DNA of 5,201 nucleotides, from contig JALSNL010000046.1 in NCBI GenBank assembly GCA_026987055.1, positions 1 to 5,201 on the forward strand, written 5' to 3'. Shown here piece after piece: positions 1 to 5,201 of the stretch (the stretch's first letter is position 1; every line of letters starts with the position of its first letter). The position numbers and the translations under genes are program-made. The notes below the pieces were generated by a model. That model was not told the DNA's origin and made no database searches. It saw nothing but the letters and a program-made list of their open reading frames with translations. The DNA comes from Melioribacteraceae bacterium (GTDB lineage: Bacteria; Bacteroidota; Ignavibacteria; Ignavibacteriales; Melioribacteraceae).

Positions 1-216
1 ACAACCGCTGACGTTTACCAAAGCATCTATTAAGCTTACTCCGTTAGGATTGTAAACTTCAAGCGGATCAATTTTTAATCCCGCTTCGGTTAAATTTATT
101 TTATGAATTTCACTTAACGGATACATTCCTTCTTCGGGTGAAGCGGGAAGCATACCGAGAAAAAAATATGTTAAAAGAATCAGCAAAATAATTGTCGGAT
201 ATTTTTTCGTTTTCAT
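1..216 (-). CDS. S46-family dipeptidyl-peptidase, N-terminal fragment (runs off the left edge)
   Basis: This is a 72-codon open frame read leftward from an ATG at 216-214; the rest of the gene lies outside the window. The first ~25 residues form a signal peptide: a lysine-rich start (MKTKK), a hydrophobic stretch (IILLILLTYFFLGML), then a likely cleavage near LPAS/PEEG. The mature start EEGMYPLSEI, followed by GLKIDPLEVYNPNGVSLIDA and ending VSGC, matches how S46 peptidases (DPP7/DPP11 type) begin: an EGMW-like motif, a 'L-x-x-x-x-I/V-Y-x-x-N-x-x-S-L-x-D-A' stretch, then a Gly-Cys just before the catalytic-His region. In that family these enzymes remove dipeptides from peptide N-termini in the periplasm or at the surface, using a His-Asp-Ser triad. 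None of the triad is in the window, so activity cannot be judged. A weak GGAA lies just upstream of the start. The gene diverges from the glycosylase gene. The family call rests on a short segment. Confidence 0.72.
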   Translation of the reverse strand, partial: MKTKKYPTIILLILLTYFFLGMLPASPEEGMYPLSEIHKINLTEAGLKIDPLEVYNPNGVSLIDALVNVSGC

Positions 217-253
217 TATTATTCCGTATGTTTGTTAAAAGTTTACTTATCAA

Positions 254-284
254 TTTGTATTGTAATTTAATAATGTTTTGTCAA
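254..284 (-). promoter_or_regulatory. Candidate sigma70-type promoter for the S46 peptidase
   Basis: Read on the minus strand, a perfect TTGACA (284-279) is followed after 19 bp by TACAAA (259-254), which matches TATAAT at 4 of 6 bases. Transcription would start around 247, giving a leader of about 30 nt before the ATG at 216. The -35 is strong, but the spacing is longer than the usual 17 bp and the region is AT-rich, so the -10 choice is uncertain. Confidence 0.35.
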
Positions 285-329
285 TATTGAAAAGATTATA
301 TTGGGGCGATTGCAGTTCCAAAAGCGTTG

Positions 330-367
330 CTCAAAGTTACACAGAGAAGGCACAGAGGTTCGCAAAG
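330..367. repeat. Four-unit CNCARAG heptamer array with 10-11 bp spacing
   Basis: Four related heptamers lie at 330-336 (CTCAAAG), 340-346 (CACAGAG), 351-357 (CACAGAG) and 361-367 (CGCAAAG). Their starts are 10, 11 and 10 bp apart, so they would fall on the same face of the helix. The stretch is less AT-rich than its surroundings and is non-coding. From memory, similar 'CTCTGTG / CTTTGCG' tracts occur as dispersed intergenic sequences in many unrelated bacterial genomes, and their function is not established as far as I know. It lies between the two divergent genes, upstream of the glycosylase promoter candidate. It could be a dispersed element, a binding array, or a remnant. Confidence 0.6.
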
Positions 368-379
368 GGAAAATTAAAA

Positions 380-408
380 CAGACATATCAGAGTTTAATG
401 CGTATAAT
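380..408 (+). promoter_or_regulatory. Candidate sigma70-type promoter for the DNA glycosylase
   Basis: A perfect TATAAT at 403-408 is preceded, after a 17-bp spacer, by CAGACA at 380-385, which matches TTGACA at 4 of 6 bases. A start site near 415 would leave only about 10 nt ahead of the ATG at 425. That fits the absence of a Shine-Dalgarno sequence there. Confidence 0.42.
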
Positions 409-424
409 TAAAAGTTCAAAATAG

Positions 425-1033
425 ATGAAAAAAGACAATAAAAAACTTACAAGAAATTTTTATAAAGCAGATGTGCTTGAAGTTGCGGAAAATTTACTTG
501 GGAAGATATTCGTTTATAAAACCAAAGGTAAAACACTAAAAGCAAAAATTGTGGAAGTGGAAGCTTACAATGGCAAAATTGATGAAGCGGCTCATACTTT
601 CAACGGAAAAACCGAACGAAATAAAATTATGTTTAACGAAGGCGGATTTTTATATGTTTATTTTACTTACGGAATTCATTTTTGTGCCAACATTGTTACG
701 GGTAAAAAGAATGAAGGAACGGCAATTCTTTTACGTGGAATGGAACCGCTTGAAGGTGTTAAATATTTTTCAAAAAAAAGATTTCCTGAAAAAAGATTAA
801 ATGAAATCAATAAAAAAGATTTATTAAACGGACCTGCTAAAATTTGTCAGGCTTTTAATATTACAAAAAAACAAAACGGAATTGATTTAACCGGAAATAA
901 AATTTATTTGTTGGACGCACCGAAAATTCCGAACAGCAAAATGATTAAAACAACAAGAATAGGAATTAAAAAATCGGTGGATTTGCCTTGGCGGTTTTAT
1001 ATTAAAGACAATATTTACGTTTCGAAAAAATAA
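425..1033 (+). CDS. DNA-3-methyladenine glycosylase, AAG/MPG family
   Basis: This 202-residue protein belongs to the AAG/MPG base-excision-repair family. Family members flip out and remove alkylated or deaminated purines such as 3-methyladenine, 7-methylguanine and hypoxanthine, leaving an abasic site. Against human AAG from memory, the key residues are all present: E46 (catalytic Glu125, in VEVEAY), Y48 (Tyr127), H57 (His136, in DEAAH), Y79 (the intercalating Tyr159, in LYVY) and N89 (Asn169). R104 in ILLRGMEPLEG, the GPAKICQA segment (137-144) and the C-terminal RIGIKKSVDLPWRFY (178-192) are further family signatures. Length is normal for a bacterial member. The start is fixed because the codon immediately before the ATG (422-424) is an in-frame TAG. 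There is no Shine-Dalgarno site, and a promoter candidate sits just upstream. The gene appears to be transcribed alone, with 117 bp to the next gene. A run of eight A at 772-779 is the only slippage-prone spot seen. Function is confident; substrate range is inferred. Confidence 0.96.
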   Translation: MKKDNKKLTRNFYKADVLEVAENLLGKIFVYKTKGKTLKAKIVEVEAYNGKIDEAAHTFNGKTERNKIMFNEGGFLYVYFTYGIHFCANIVTGKKNEGTAILLRGMEPLEGVKYFSKKRFPEKRLNEINKKDLLNGPAKICQAFNITKKQNGIDLTGNKIYLLDAPKIPNSKMIKTTRIGIKKSVDLPWRFYIKDNIYVSKK

Positions 1034-1057
1034 TTGTTCAATTATTTTAGGAACAAT
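1033..1057. repeat. 7-bp inverted repeat after the glycosylase gene (possible operator or weak terminator)
   Basis: ATTGTTC (1033-1039) and GAACAAT (1051-1057) are perfect inverted copies separated by 11 nt, beginning at the last base of the glycosylase stop codon. As RNA this would be a weak, AT-rich hairpin with a large loop and no clean U-run, so it is a poor intrinsic terminator. As DNA, the two arms are centred 18 bp apart and could bind a dimeric regulator of the next gene. A poor -35-like TTGTTC (1034-1039) and a TATTAT (1057-1062) 17 bp apart overlap it. Confidence 0.35.
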
Positions 1058-1150
1058 ATTATTAAATTAAGTGTATTAAAAATGTACCTTCAATAGATAA
1101 AGATTAATTTTGAAAAAAATTAAAACTTAAATAGAAAAATCGGAGAAAAG

Positions 1151-1939
1151 ATGAATATAAAAACTTCACATATTCTTATTATAGCTGTGATGTTCTTCCT
1201 AAATATAAATGCACAAAAAAAGCAATTTAGAAAACTTGAAAACAATGCATTCAAAGTTGGAGAGAAATTAACTTTTGATGTAAAATACGGTTTTGTAACT
1301 GCGGGTGTTGCATATATGGAAATACCGAAAATAAAAAAAATTGCTAAACGAGATGTTTACCAAATAAGGTTTAAAGTAAATTCCGTTTCCGCTTTCGATC
1401 CTTTCTTCAAAGTTAGAGACAGATACGAAACATATATGGATGTAGAAGGATTATTCCCTTGGCGATTTGAACAACACATAAGAGAAGGAAGTTATTCAAG
1501 GGACTTTTCCGCATTCTTTGATATGAGAAAAAATAAAGCTATAACAACCGGTGGCAAAACCTATGATATTCCCGATAATGTAAACGATATAGTTTCCGCT
1601 TTTTACCTTGCAAGAACTTTTAATTACGATACGCTTAAAGTAGGCGATAGTTTTCACTTGGAAAATTTTTATAAAGATAAAGTCTATCCGCTTGATGTTG
1701 TTTACCGCGGAAAAGAAACCATTACGGTTGATGCCGGTACGTTTAATTGCATAATGATTGAGCCGATGGTTGTTGCAGGCGGTTTATTCAAGAGTGAAGG
1801 AAGCATAATTATTTGGTTAACCGATGATGAAGTGAAAATGCCGGTAAAAGTAAAAACAAAAGTTCTAATTGGTTCAATTGATGCCGTTCTTACTAAGTAC
1901 GAAGGTGTTTCGGAAAAAATGACTTCATTAAGAAAATAA
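1151..1939 (+). CDS. Exported DUF3108-domain protein
   Basis: This 262-residue protein has a signal peptide: MNIKTSHI, then a hydrophobic core, with a likely cut after A21 in NINA/QKK. It is therefore probably periplasmic or outer-membrane associated. The mature part fits DUF3108 (PF11306): an N-terminal FKVGEKLTFDVKYGFVTAGV block (34-53), a central RDRYETYMD and WRFEQHIREG stretch (89-113), VDAGTFNCIMIEP (193-205), and a closing strand-rich segment IIIWLTDDEVKMPVKVKTKV (219-238) leading to LTKYEG. The repeated beta-strand pattern suggests a beta-rich fold. No catalytic residues are evident and the molecular role of the family is, to my knowledge, not established. The start is supported by GGAG at 1142-1145, five bases before the ATG. 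It is flanked by gaps of 117 and 99 bp, so it is probably its own transcription unit. Confidence 0.88.
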   Translation: MNIKTSHILIIAVMFFLNINAQKKQFRKLENNAFKVGEKLTFDVKYGFVTAGVAYMEIPKIKKIAKRDVYQIRFKVNSVSAFDPFFKVRDRYETYMDVEGLFPWRFEQHIREGSYSRDFSAFFDMRKNKAITTGGKTYDIPDNVNDIVSAFYLARTFNYDTLKVGDSFHLENFYKDKVYPLDVVYRGKETITVDAGTFNCIMIEPMVVAGGLFKSEGSIIIWLTDDEVKMPVKVKTKVLIGSIDAVLTKYEGVSEKMTSLRK

Positions 1940-2038
1940 TATTTCACAATTTTTATCTCTGCAATTTTGTAATAATCATAATTTGTCTTTTAAATAATTC
2001 AAGTAGAATCAAAAATTCCTTTTAGTTATTTTACATAT

Positions 2039-2980
2039 ATGAATAATGAAATACAAACTCCGGAACAGGAGCCGGAAAAACAAAATAAACTAATTCCAAC
2101 AATATCTCCTGTTAAAGCTGCAATTATTGGTTTGGTTGCTGTTTTTTTATTGTATGAATTTGGCGGCGGCATTTTAGCAATTGCCATTTTCGGATTCGAT
2201 CTTACCAAAGCAAATATGAATTTATTGCGTTTGCTAACTATTGGCACGCAAGTTCTTTTTATTCTTGTTCCCGCAATTTATTTAAGCAAGCTGGTATTTG
2301 AAGATGTTACTTCCGTTGTTAGATTAAAAATGCCTAAACCCAAAGAAGTAGGTTTACTTTCAATTGGAATGATAATTTTAATTCCGCTTTTACAAGAATA
2401 TCTCAATGTGCAAAATTATGTAATTCTTAAACTATCGGAATCAAGTTTATTTATTAAAGGCATAAAAGATTTTTTAGATACATTGGATAAGTTTGTTGAA
2501 CAATCCTACACACAATTACTAACCGGAAATAATATTTTTGAAATGATATTGATTGTTTTAACAGTTGCCGTAACTCCGGCTATTTGCGAGGAATTTTTTT
2601 TTAGAGGTTTTGTGCAAAAAAGTTTTGAATATAAGTTTAAACCTTTTTGGGCAATTTTTATTACTTCATTTGTTTTTGCTTTATATCATTTTAACCCTTA
2701 CGGTTTTTTACCTTTGATGGTAATAGGAATGTATCTTGGCTATTCTATTTACTTAAGTGATTCAATTATTGTTTCAATTATTTTGCATTTCTTAAACAAC
2801 TTTGTTTCGGTAATTGCTTTTTTCATTTTTGGTGATGAAGATATAATTCAATCCGGTATTGTAGATGTTGAAGGAATAAACACGCATTTAATTACTTTTA
2901 TTTTATTACTTGCACTTTTTATTGGTTTTGTTATCTTTGTTAGTAGGAACTATAATAAACTTACAAAGAGCGAGGTGTAA
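2039..2980 (+). CDS. CPBP-family intramembrane glutamic endopeptidase (CAAX-protease-like)
   Basis: This is a 313-residue integral membrane protein with about eight hydrophobic segments (roughly 25-50, 66-85, 104-120, 166-183, 203-218, 221-239, 243-264, 283-302). It carries the three signatures of the CPBP/ABI family (PF02517): EEFFFR at 184-189 (EExxxR), FALYH at 213-217 (FxxxH), and HFLNN at 250-254 (HxxxN). In the family these Glu, His and Asn residues form the active site inside the membrane, as in Rce1-type CAAX proteases. Bacterial substrates are mostly unknown, and I cannot name one here. The N-terminal ~20 residues are polar and rich in Glu/Gln/Pro. The first ATG is used; the next in-frame Met is residue 60, inside the membrane domain. 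No Shine-Dalgarno site is visible. The gene leads a tight cluster with the zinc-ribbon/DUF2007 gene and cdsA. A run of nine T (2594-2602) encodes the three Phe of the catalytic motif. Confidence 0.92.
   Translation: MNNEIQTPEQEPEKQNKLIPTISPVKAAIIGLVAVFLLYEFGGGILAIAIFGFDLTKANMNLLRLLTIGTQVLFILVPAIYLSKLVFEDVTSVVRLKMPKPKEVGLLSIGMIILIPLLQEYLNVQNYVILKLSESSLFIKGIKDFLDTLDKFVEQSYTQLLTGNNIFEMILIVLTVAVTPAICEEFFFRGFVQKSFEYKFKPFWAIFITSFVFALYHFNPYGFLPLMVIGMYLGYSIYLSDSIIVSIILHFLNNFVSVIAFFIFGDEDIIQSGIVDVEGINTHLITFILLLALFIGFVIFVSRNYNKLTKSEV
2972..2977 (+). promoter_or_regulatory. Ribosome binding site deciding the DUF2007 gene start
   Basis: GAGGTG, complementary to the 16S 3' end, sits four bases before the ATG at 2982 and inside the last codons of the protease gene. 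It selects this start over an in-frame ATG at 2910, which would add 24 residues overlapping the protease. The intervening four bases contain the protease stop codon, so the two genes are probably translationally coupled. Confidence 0.75.
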
Positions 2981-2981
2981 A

Positions 2982-3305
2982 ATGATTTGTCCTAAATGCG
3001 AAGCCGAATACGTTGAAGATGTAAAAATTTGTCCGGTGTGTAATATAGAATTAATACCAAAGAAAGATTTTGAACTGAATTTAGTTCATCACGAAGATTG
3101 GACAACTGTTTATACAACGGATGAACTTTACAAAGCTGAAATGATAAAAGCCAATCTTAAAGGTGGAAATATTGAGGCTATTATTCTTTCACAAAAAGAT
3201 AAAAGCTTTCCCAGTGCCGGAGATTTATCAGTTGTAAAACTTCTTGTAAAAAAAGAAGATGCCGAAGATGCAATAAAACTAATTGAAGATATCAACAAAG
3301 AATAA
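2982..3305 (+). CDS. Zinc-ribbon + DUF2007 small protein
   Basis: This 107-residue soluble protein has two parts. Residues 1-25 are a short zinc ribbon with two CxxC knuckles (C3/C6 in MICPKCEAEY and C17/C20 in ICPVCNIEL). Residues ~42-104 fit DUF2007 (PF09413), a small ferredoxin-like fold described as a putative signal-transducing domain: VYTTDELYKAEMIKANLKGG, a middle IEAIILSQKD strand, and the closing VVKLLVKKEDAEDAIKLIED. The CxxC pairs suggest one bound Zn2+; that and any partner interaction are inferred. There is no signal peptide or membrane segment, so it should be cytoplasmic. It starts 1 nt after the protease stop and ends 5 nt before cdsA, implying one transcript with both membrane proteins. 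An upstream in-frame Met at 2910 is rejected because the clear GAGGTG site and the CPxC start both point to 2982. Confidence 0.85.
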   Translation: MICPKCEAEYVEDVKICPVCNIELIPKKDFELNLVHHEDWTTVYTTDELYKAEMIKANLKGGNIEAIILSQKDKSFPSAGDLSVVKLLVKKEDAEDAIKLIEDINKE

Positions 3306-3310
3306 TTTTT

Positions 3311-4135
3311 ATGTCACTTGGTAATACTGCTACTCGTATAATAGTTTCGTTAATTGCAATTCCGCTAATATTAGCCGCTTGTTTTTATGGTAAAATTCCT
3401 TTCTTAATTTTTGTATTGGGAATTGGACTTATTTCATTTTGGGAATTTTCCGAACTTACAAAAAATAAAAATGCCCATGTTAATATTACACTTGGTTTTT
3501 TAGCAGTAACCGCAATTATTATTAATAGTTATTACTTGTTTACTAATACGACGATAATTTTAATTGTGTCTGTAGTTTTGCTTTTATTAACCGAATTATT
3601 TAGGAACAAAGAATCAGCAATAATAAATGTGGGAACAACTTTACTTGGAATTTTATATCTCGGTTTGTTAGCATCATCAATACTATTGATAAGAGAATTT
3701 TTTAACAAATCGGAAATGCTTTATTCGGAAGGTGGATATTTAATAATCTCAATAATGATTTCCATTTGGGTATGTGATTCCGCTGCTTTTTTTATTGGTT
3801 CTGCTATAGGGAAACATAAATTGTTCCCAAGAGTTAGCCCGAATAAAAGCTGGGAAGGTGCTGTAGCGGGATTTATATTCGCAATTGTAGGAATGGTTAT
3901 TTCCAAATTTCTTATACTAAATTATTTATCTTGGCAGGATATAATTGTTATTGGAATAATTGCCGGTACAATAGGACAGCTTGGAGATTTAGTGGAAAGT
4001 TTAATAAAACGGGATGCAAAAGTAAAAGATTCGTCTTCCATAATTCCTGGACATGGAGGAATTTTTGATAGATTCGATTCCCTACTTCTTACGGCACCTG
4101 TTGTTTACTTATACTTATTTTTCTTTGTCAGTTAA
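3311..4135 (+). CDS. cdsA: Phosphatidate cytidylyltransferase (CDP-diglyceride synthase)
   Basis: This 274-residue polytopic membrane protein makes CDP-diacylglycerol from phosphatidic acid and CTP, the branch point for phosphatidylethanolamine, phosphatidylglycerol and cardiolipin synthesis. The CdsA family signature is complete at the C-terminus: S230-L-I-K-R-D ... K239-D-S-S-S-I-I-P-G-H-G-G-I-F-D-R-F-D256. Upstream lie WVCDSAAFFIG (153-163), the SPNKSWEG block (176-183) and GQLGD (222-226), whose acidic residues belong to the metal/CTP site in the family. Roughly eight hydrophobic helices are visible and the length is usual for bacterial CdsA. It begins 5 nt after the zinc-ribbon/DUF2007 gene with no good Shine-Dalgarno site, so translation is probably coupled to that gene. 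It is the last gene of the tight cluster; 59 bp follow before the next gene. Confidence 0.96.
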   Translation: MSLGNTATRIIVSLIAIPLILAACFYGKIPFLIFVLGIGLISFWEFSELTKNKNAHVNITLGFLAVTAIIINSYYLFTNTTIILIVSVVLLLLTELFRNKESAIINVGTTLLGILYLGLLASSILLIREFFNKSEMLYSEGGYLIISIMISIWVCDSAAFFIGSAIGKHKLFPRVSPNKSWEGAVAGFIFAIVGMVISKFLILNYLSWQDIIVIGIIAGTIGQLGDLVESLIKRDAKVKDSSSIIPGHGGIFDRFDSLLLTAPVVYLYLFFFVS

Positions 4136-4194
4136 TTATAATTTTAATACCTCGCATTTAATAATCAACAAATTTATAAACAGGAAATTCTAAT

Positions 4195-4632
4195 ATGAAG
4201 AAAATTCTTTTAATACTTTTTTTGTTAAGTTTAACATCAATTTTTGCACAAACGGAAATTAAAATTTCTAAAGAGAGATTTAATTTTTTAATAGACAGCT
4301 TAACAACAAGAAAAACAAATTTATTAGCAAAGAAATTAATCTTAAAAGCACAGATAGACAGTTTGGAAAAAGTAATTACCGGATTGGATTCCAAAGTAAA
4401 AAGTGCACACATAAAAAAACTTTATAGAAAATACGGTAGAAAAATTGGTGGCAGATTAGCAGCCGGAAAAATTTGGAAAGGAATGACCGAGCAAATGTTA
4501 AAAGATAGTTGGGGACAACCTGATAGAAAAACAAGGAATAAAAAGAAATGGGGCTTGTTTACGCAGTGGTATTATGGAACTATAACATACTATTTCAAAA
4601 ATGGCAAACTTACTGATTGGAAAGAGAAATAA
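4195..4632 (+). CDS. Exported coiled-coil protein with BamE/SmpA-like C-terminal domain
   Basis: This 145-residue protein has a clear signal peptide (MKKILLILFLLSLTSIFA, likely cut after A18) with no lipobox cysteine, so it is predicted to be soluble periplasmic. Residues ~25-72 are charged and heptad-like (FNFLIDSLTTRKTNLLAKKL, then AQIDSLEKVITGLDSKV), suggesting a coiled coil or helical hairpin. Residues ~86-143 resemble the small BamE/SmpA/OmlA-type fold: GKIWKGMTEQMLKDSWGQPD (91-110), then basic residues, then QWYYGTITYYFKNGKL (124-139). The 'GMT...G-x-P...W-Y...YYF-x-x-G-K-L' pattern is typical of such domains in Bacteroidota-like bacteria. In Proteobacteria BamE supports the outer-membrane beta-barrel assembly machine, but this protein is not a lipoprotein, so the same role is only a guess. 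AGGA at 4182-4185 is a modest ribosome site, 9 nt from the ATG. It is followed 53 bp later by the M48 peptidase gene. Confidence 0.72.
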   Translation: MKKILLILFLLSLTSIFAQTEIKISKERFNFLIDSLTTRKTNLLAKKLILKAQIDSLEKVITGLDSKVKSAHIKKLYRKYGRKIGGRLAAGKIWKGMTEQMLKDSWGQPDRKTRNKKKWGLFTQWYYGTITYYFKNGKLTDWKEK

Positions 4633-4685
4633 TTTTGATAAATATTTATATATTTAAGTTTTAAGAATTATCTAAGAGGCATAAA

Positions 4686-5201
4686 ATGAAAATAAAAAAA
4701 CATGCTGTCGCTTTATTGCTGTTATTCCTATTTGTGGTTTCTTGCAGTACAGTTCCTTTAACCGGAAGAAAACAACTCAGTTTAATTCCGTCTTCTCAAA
4801 TGATGTCTATGAGTTTCCAGCAGTATGATCAATTTTTAAAAGAACATCCTACAAGTAAAAATGTTCAACAATCACAATTAGTAAAAAAAGTCGGAAGAAA
4901 AATTCAAAAAGCGGTAGAAAGATATTTTAGTCAACATAATTTAACCGACAGATTAAATGGGTATAATTGGGAATTTAATTTAGTGGAAAGTAAAGATGTA
5001 AATGCGTGGTGTATGCCCGGTGGTAAAGTGGTTTTTTATACCGGAATTATTCCGATTTGTAAGGATGAAGAGGGGATTGCCGTAGTAATGGGACACGAAG
5101 TTGCCCACGCTGTTGCAGAACATGGCGGGGAAAGAATGAGTCAAGGTTTGTTAACTCAACTTGGCGGTTTGGGTTTAGCACTTGCATTACAAAAGAAACC
5201 T
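4686..5201 (+). CDS. M48-family zinc metallopeptidase lipoprotein (partial, runs off the right edge)
   Basis: This is a 172-codon open frame from the ATG at 4686 to the window end; the C-terminal part is missing. Residues 1-19 are a lipoprotein signal peptide ending VVSC (C20 lipidated). Serine at +2 would favour the outer membrane by the E. coli rule, which may not hold in this phylum. Then come TVPLTGRKQLSLIP (22-35), the hallmark start of outer-membrane-linked M48 proteases of the LoiP/BepA/YcaL type, a helical stretch, VNAWCMPGGKVVFYTGII (105-122) leading into the active-site helix, and HEVAH (137-141), the HExxH zinc site with catalytic Glu138. The third zinc ligand, a Glu expected some 50-60 residues further on, is outside the window. 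Homologues degrade misfolded or stalled envelope proteins and some assist outer-membrane protein assembly. The start is backed by AAGAGG at 4674-4679, six bases upstream. Confidence 0.93.
   Translation, partial: MKIKKHAVALLLLFLFVVSCSTVPLTGRKQLSLIPSSQMMSMSFQQYDQFLKEHPTSKNVQQSQLVKKVGRKIQKAVERYFSQHNLTDRLNGYNWEFNLVESKDVNAWCMPGGKVVFYTGIIPICKDEEGIAVVMGHEVAHAVAEHGGERMSQGLLTQLGGLGLALALQKKP

Noticed and set aside
330..367. CRISPR-like array
   Set aside because: The units are only 7 bp with 3-4 bp between them; there are no 25-35 bp repeats, no unique spacers and no cas genes.
549..800. Open frame in +1 register inside the glycosylase gene
   Set aside because: The glycosylase frame carries every catalytic residue; the alternative product has no recognisable features.
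1702..1947. 81-codon antisense open frame over the DUF3108 gene end
   Set aside because: It mirrors the well-supported sense gene and shows no family resemblance.
2026..2247. 73-codon antisense open frame over the protease start
   Set aside because: Low-complexity mirror of the sense membrane protein with no supporting site.
2910..2981. Longer start for the zinc-ribbon/DUF2007 protein
   Set aside because: It would overlap the end of the protease by 24 codons and lacks a ribosome site, whereas GAGGTG stands at the proper distance from the ATG at 2982 and family homology starts there.
3721..3906. 61-codon antisense open frame inside cdsA
   Set aside because: It lies opposite conserved CdsA blocks, is explained by their composition, and has no family resemblance.
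4125..4150. Promoter (TTGTCA ... TAATAC) before the BamE-like gene
   Set aside because: The spacing is only 14 bp and no better -10 box lies at 16-18 bp.
4158..4412. 84-codon antisense open frame across the start of the BamE-like gene
   Set aside because: It is a shadow of an AT-rich real gene; no recognisable domain and no convincing start signal.
4641..4656. AAATAT-TTAT-ATATTT hairpin between the last two genes as a terminator
   Set aside because: The stem is entirely A/T, has no clean U-run and would be very weak; chance inverted repeats are expected in such AT-rich DNA.

Overview
The window is AT-rich bacterial chromosome. Its codon use is A/T-heavy and its gene starts are mixed: some have clear Shine-Dalgarno sites, others have none. 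An S46-type dipeptidyl-peptidase, a DUF3108 envelope protein and a coiled-coil/BamE-like protein together fit the Bacteroidota/Chlorobi/Ignavibacteriota branch of Gram-negative bacteria, and an Ignavibacteria-like organism is my best guess. That assignment is inferred from gene content and style, because no rRNA or marker gene is present. I see no mobile element, CRISPR array, tRNA or rRNA.

Layout: (1) At the left edge, on the minus strand, lies the N-terminal end of a secreted S46-family peptidase. (2) A 208-bp divergent intergenic region (217-424) carries candidate promoters facing each way and a short array of a CNCARAG heptamer spaced 10-11 bp apart. (3) On the plus strand comes a complete AAG/MPG-type 3-methyladenine DNA glycosylase (425-1033) with its catalytic residues intact. 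(4) A 117-bp gap containing a 7-bp inverted repeat precedes a secreted DUF3108 protein (1151-1939). (5) A tight cluster (2039-4135) follows: a CPBP-family intramembrane protease, a small zinc-ribbon + DUF2007 protein, and the phospholipid-synthesis enzyme CdsA, separated by only 1 and 5 nt. (6) Next is a small exported coiled-coil protein with a BamE/SmpA-like C-terminal domain (4195-4632). (7) At the right edge is the N-terminal two-thirds or so of a lipoprotein M48 zinc metallopeptidase, cut by the window after its HEVAH motif.

Most of the genes concern the cell envelope: exported peptidases, an intramembrane protease, CDP-diacylglycerol synthesis and a possible outer-membrane assembly or quality-control pair (BamE-like + M48). 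The DNA glycosylase is a stand-alone repair gene. All genes look intact. I did not find a convincing new system. The observations most worth following are the helically spaced intergenic repeat, the protease/zinc-ribbon/CdsA operon and the BamE-like/M48 neighbour pair.
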